Shown one piece after another: positions 63,956-64,000 of a DNA stretch of 64,000 nucleotides. The position numbers were made by a program, and so were the translations under genes. Position 1 is the stretch's first letter. The number at the start of each line of letters is the position of its first letter. Under the pieces are notes generated by a model. It was not told the DNA's origin. It made no database searches and was given only the letters and a program-made list of their open reading frames with translations. The DNA comes from Paracoccus litorisediminis (GTDB taxonomy: Bacteria > Pseudomonadota > Alphaproteobacteria > Rhodobacterales > Rhodobacteraceae). Location: assembly GCF_009711205.1 (NCBI RefSeq), contig NZ_WMIG01000021.1, positions 1-64,000 of the forward strand. The letters are read 5' to 3'.

Positions 63956-63981
63956 AACCGGGCATCACGCCAGAATGTTCC
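63956..63981 (-). promoter_or_regulatory. Near-match EcfG promoter of the host-attachment-family gene
   Basis: The minus strand carries GGAAC (63981-63977), a 17-nt spacer and GGTT (63959-63956), ending 67 nt before the GTG start. Confidence 0.5.
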
Positions 63982-64000
63982 CGGCATGCGGATCTCGAAA

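Noticed and set aside
1..64000. tRNA, rRNA or CRISPR loci
   Set aside because: No tRNA-like cloverleaf ends, rRNA core sequences or regularly spaced repeats were seen on either strand by eye.

Overview
The window looks like part of a large extrachromosomal replicon (megaplasmid or chromid) of a Rhodobacteraceae member, most likely Paracoccus or a close relative. The evidence is GC-rich coding sequence, a RepC-like initiator at the left edge, alphaproteobacterial IS256/IS5/IS6 elements, PhyR, HWE-family kinases and a remnant of a Paracoccus-like nitrate reductase gene. No rRNA, tRNA or CRISPR array was seen.

Left part, about 0-30 kb, is an accessory mosaic: a RepC-like initiator with two small trailing genes, a Fic enzyme with a built-in inhibitory motif, an IS6 remnant, a secreted RTX protein, an intact IS256 element with an 8-bp target duplication, and a frameshifted IS5 transposase. 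It continues with a dimethylglycine/sarcosine dehydrogenase-like flavoprotein divergent from an XRE-cupin regulator, a CatB acetyltransferase, a broken LuxR regulator, an amidase, a SulP transporter, an integrase with an amber codon, a lipoprotein hydrolase, a Hint-domain fragment, a Crp/Fnr regulator beside an alkylsulfatase, and several envelope proteins. Non-coding stretches are long, and two hold copies of a roughly 175-bp repeat.

Right part, about 30-64 kb, is dense and coherent. It encodes stress functions: DUF1236, CsbD, a formate/nitrite-family channel, MscS, OtsA, a YciF-like protein, BrkB, MgtC, PRC-barrel proteins, KatE catalase with an oxidoreductase and a YbdK ligase, a hybrid kinase-CheR-HWE kinase operon, DUF421, topoisomerase IB, PhyR, a PaoABC-type molybdenum aldehyde oxidoreductase and a host-attachment-family protein. 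It also holds heme oxygenase plus a bacteriophytochrome HWE kinase. Eight start regions here carry GGAAC-N16-(C/G/T)GTT, the alphaproteobacterial EcfG general-stress promoter, and five more carry near matches. PhyR, the anti-anti-sigma switch of that response, is encoded in the same block, so I read it as a general-stress-response island with light-sensing and other kinase inputs. NepR and EcfG are not in the window.

Many otherwise well-conserved genes are broken by one lesion each: single-base indels in short homopolymers (LuxR, FNT channel, bacteriophytochrome, SDR) or G:C-to-A:T nonsense changes at conserved Trp/Gln codons (integrase, nitronate monooxygenase, PPOX stress protein). Either the sequence contains residual errors or this replicon is losing genes. 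Raw reads are needed to decide.
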